Shown piece after piece: positions 4,999 through 6,057 of a DNA stretch of 6,057 nt. Positions within the stretch are counted from its first letter, which is position 1; every line of letters starts with the position of its first letter. The notes beneath the pieces were generated by a model. It did no database searches. It saw only the letters and a program-made list of their open reading frames with translations, and was not told the DNA's origin. The position numbers were made by a program, and so were the translations under genes. Source of the DNA: Sedimentisphaerales bacterium (GTDB lineage Bacteria > Planctomycetota > Phycisphaerae > Sedimentisphaerales > Anaerobacaceae); assembly GCA_030630905.1 (NCBI GenBank), contig DAOVMB010000175.1, positions 1 to 6,057 on the forward strand. The letters run 5' to 3'.

Positions 4999-5514
4999 AT
5001 GGATACATTTTGGCTGAAAATTGTGGGATTCGCGGTTCTCGTTGTGGGCGCGATTGTCCTGATCGGTTTTTTGACATCGGGGACGAAAGAGCCGGAGAAG
5101 ACGATTTACGATCAGTGGGAGCAGGACGATAAGGAATTGTTGGCTGAGCCGCAGTTTAAAGAGCCGCCTGCTCCGACGTTACCAGTGCAGCAACCTGCGC
5201 CGACTCCATCTGCGCAGCCATCCAGCCAGGTCGCGCCGGGCGAGCAGCCGAAACCTCAGTTTAAAGAGCTTGAGCTGGAGGATGAGATCGAGGCACAGAA
5301 ACTCTGGATTTGGGTTGAGAACCAGCGGAAAATGGGAAGGCTGCCGGTAATGGGATACGGGCAGATGGTCAAAGGATGCCGGGACATTATTCAGAGGTGG
5401 CCGGAGAGTAAGTACGCCTTCTTTGCTAAAAGAGCGCTTGCCGATTTGCCGGAGCGTTACCGCGAAATGTACAATATAACCGATGAAGAAATTGACCTTG
5501 GAAATTTGAAATAG
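4999..5514 (+). CDS. Small membrane-anchored protein with Pro/Gln-rich linker, function unknown
   Basis: I do not recognise this 171-aa protein as a named family. From the preferred ATG it begins with a short polar stretch and one strong hydrophobic helix (about 6-27), most likely an uncleaved anchor with the rest outside the cytoplasm. An acidic segment (31-50), a Pro/Ala/Gln/Ser linker (about 51-87) and a charged helical C-terminal part follow. YGQMVKGCRDIIQRWPESKYAFFAKRAL (119-146) looks like a single TPR-like helix pair, similar in style to BamD/YfgM-type 'WPxSxYAxxA' repeats; this resemblance is weak. PQFKE occurs twice (51-55, 86-90), encoded by the identical 13-mer CAGTTTAAAGAGC 105 nt apart. 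An in-frame ATG at 4975 would add eight residues but lacks a ribosome site. The stop is 34 nt before the thymidylate synthase gene, suggesting one operon. Confidence 0.8.
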   Translation: MDTFWLKIVGFAVLVVGAIVLIGFLTSGTKEPEKTIYDQWEQDDKELLAEPQFKEPPAPTLPVQQPAPTPSAQPSSQVAPGEQPKPQFKELELEDEIEAQKLWIWVENQRKMGRLPVMGYGQMVKGCRDIIQRWPESKYAFFAKRALADLPERYREMYNITDEEIDLGNLK

Positions 5515-5535
5515 GAATAAGAAGAAAGATTTGTA

Positions 5536-5540
5536 AAGGA
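5536..5540 (+). promoter_or_regulatory. Shine-Dalgarno site of the thymidylate synthase gene
   Basis: AAGGA lies 8 nt before the ATG at 5549. No terminator or promoter is seen in the 34-nt gap after the preceding gene, in keeping with co-transcription. Confidence 0.8.
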
Positions 5541-5548
5541 ATACGTAG

Positions 5549-6057
5549 ATGAAAACTGCTGTATCTATTGCTAATATCCCCGTGATTTCAATAACCGCTG
5601 ATTGTCTGCCGGAGGCGTGGGAAAAAGCTGTCCTGGCCGTTTGGGACAAGGGCTTCGATGTCAAAACTCAATACGATAAGTCGCAAGACCCGCCGAGCAA
5701 AGATGCCACGGTAATGATCGCTGTCAACGATCCGTTCTCCGAGCCCCGGATTCATAAGAACTTTCCGGGCGGGCCAGAGGAGCTTGAATCGTACCGGCAG
5801 GAAGTTATTAACGGGATTCACGACCATTGGATCGATCCTACCGCCGGTAAGTGGACCTATACGTATCACGAACGGCTCTTCTCGTACTGTCCGGTTGAAG
5901 ATATCCGGGACCCCGCTTCGCCGAAGCCTTTCAAGAAAATTGACCAGATTCAGTATATTATCGATTACCTCTCGCAGGCCGGGCACAGCCGAAGGGCTCA
6001 GGCCATAACCTGGATGCCGACGGCGGATCCGCCTACGGATGACCCGCCCTGTCTTCA
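5549..6057 (+). CDS. thyA: Thymidylate synthase family protein (ThyA fold), N-terminal part, cut by window edge
   Basis: The reading frame from ATG 5549 stays open to the window end, giving 169 visible residues. The protein begins MKTAVSIANIPVISITADCL. Thymidylate synthase landmarks appear in order: YTYHERLFSY (about 104-113, cf. YGxxLRxY-like), DQIQYII (132-138), SRRAQAITWMP (147-157, the arginine pair that in the family contacts dUMP phosphate from the partner subunit), and DPPCL with C168 as the expected catalytic nucleophile. Known enzymes convert dUMP to dTMP using methylene-tetrahydrofolate. The sequence is far from E. coli ThyA; its style (PPSKDATV, EPRIHK, DPPCL) recalls what are called archaeal-type thymidylate synthases. 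The residues separating dUMP from dCMP use, and the C-terminus, lie outside the window, so a pyrimidine hydroxymethylase remains possible. It follows the membrane protein gene by 34 nt. Confidence 0.87.
   Translation, partial: MKTAVSIANIPVISITADCLPEAWEKAVLAVWDKGFDVKTQYDKSQDPPSKDATVMIAVNDPFSEPRIHKNFPGGPEELESYRQEVINGIHDHWIDPTAGKWTYTYHERLFSYCPVEDIRDPASPKPFKKIDQIQYIIDYLSQAGHSRRAQAITWMPTADPPTDDPPCL

Noticed and set aside
5588..5986. Minus-strand reading frame opposite the thymidylate synthase gene
   Set aside because: The plus-strand frame shows conserved enzyme motifs throughout; the antisense frame has none.

Overview
The window most resembles a chromosome segment from a planctomycete of the Phycisphaerae / Sedimentisphaerales type, probably an environmental genome. 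The main reason is three tandem, non-identical prepilin-type proteins with an almost invariant GFTLIELLVVIAIIAxLMAILMPAL start; large sets of such proteins are typical of that lineage. This placement is inferred from protein style, not from a marker tree.

Layout. Positions 1-2099 (minus strand) hold three pseudopilin-like genes: one cut by the left edge (1-247), one of 260 aa (391-1173) and one of 271 aa (1284-2099). A good sigma70-like promoter lies just upstream of the 271-aa gene, with its -35 box over the rsmA stop codon. Positions 2237-4875 (minus strand) hold a compact housekeeping run transcribed ribE, pdxA, rsmA: riboflavin synthase, 4-hydroxythreonine-4-phosphate dehydrogenase (vitamin B6) and the 16S rRNA dimethyladenosine transferase. 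The pdxA-rsmA pairing also occurs in E. coli. On the plus strand, leaving ribE divergently, are a small membrane-anchored protein of unknown function (4999-5514) and, 34 nt later, a thymidylate synthase family gene that runs off the right edge (5549-6057). The synthase reading frame is open to the window end, and its active-site Cys lies in the last visible codons.

How the genes fit together. ribE, pdxA, rsmA and the thymidylate synthase are core functions (flavin, PLP, ribosome maturation, dTMP). They share no single pathway beyond being a growth-linked block. The pseudopilins form a separate module with its own promoter; no secretion or pilus machinery is visible.

The most unusual material is non-coding. 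Two places, the pdxA-rsmA junction (3128-3170) and the ribE/plus-gene divergent region (4874-4975), carry AT-rich, degenerate repeats with strict 7-nt periodicity and a shared ATTGA core. At the first, the repeat array encodes the end of pdxA, contains its stop codon, forms an 11-bp inverted repeat and ends exactly at the rsmA start codon. At the second, two arrays lie in opposite orientation and supply -35-like TTGACT/TTGAAT hexamers for two promoters that face each other. I see no CRISPR array, RNA gene, insertion sequence, riboswitch or defence locus, and no gene-free stretch longer than about 145 bases. I found no clearly new multi-gene system; the heptamer arrays are the best candidate for something undescribed.
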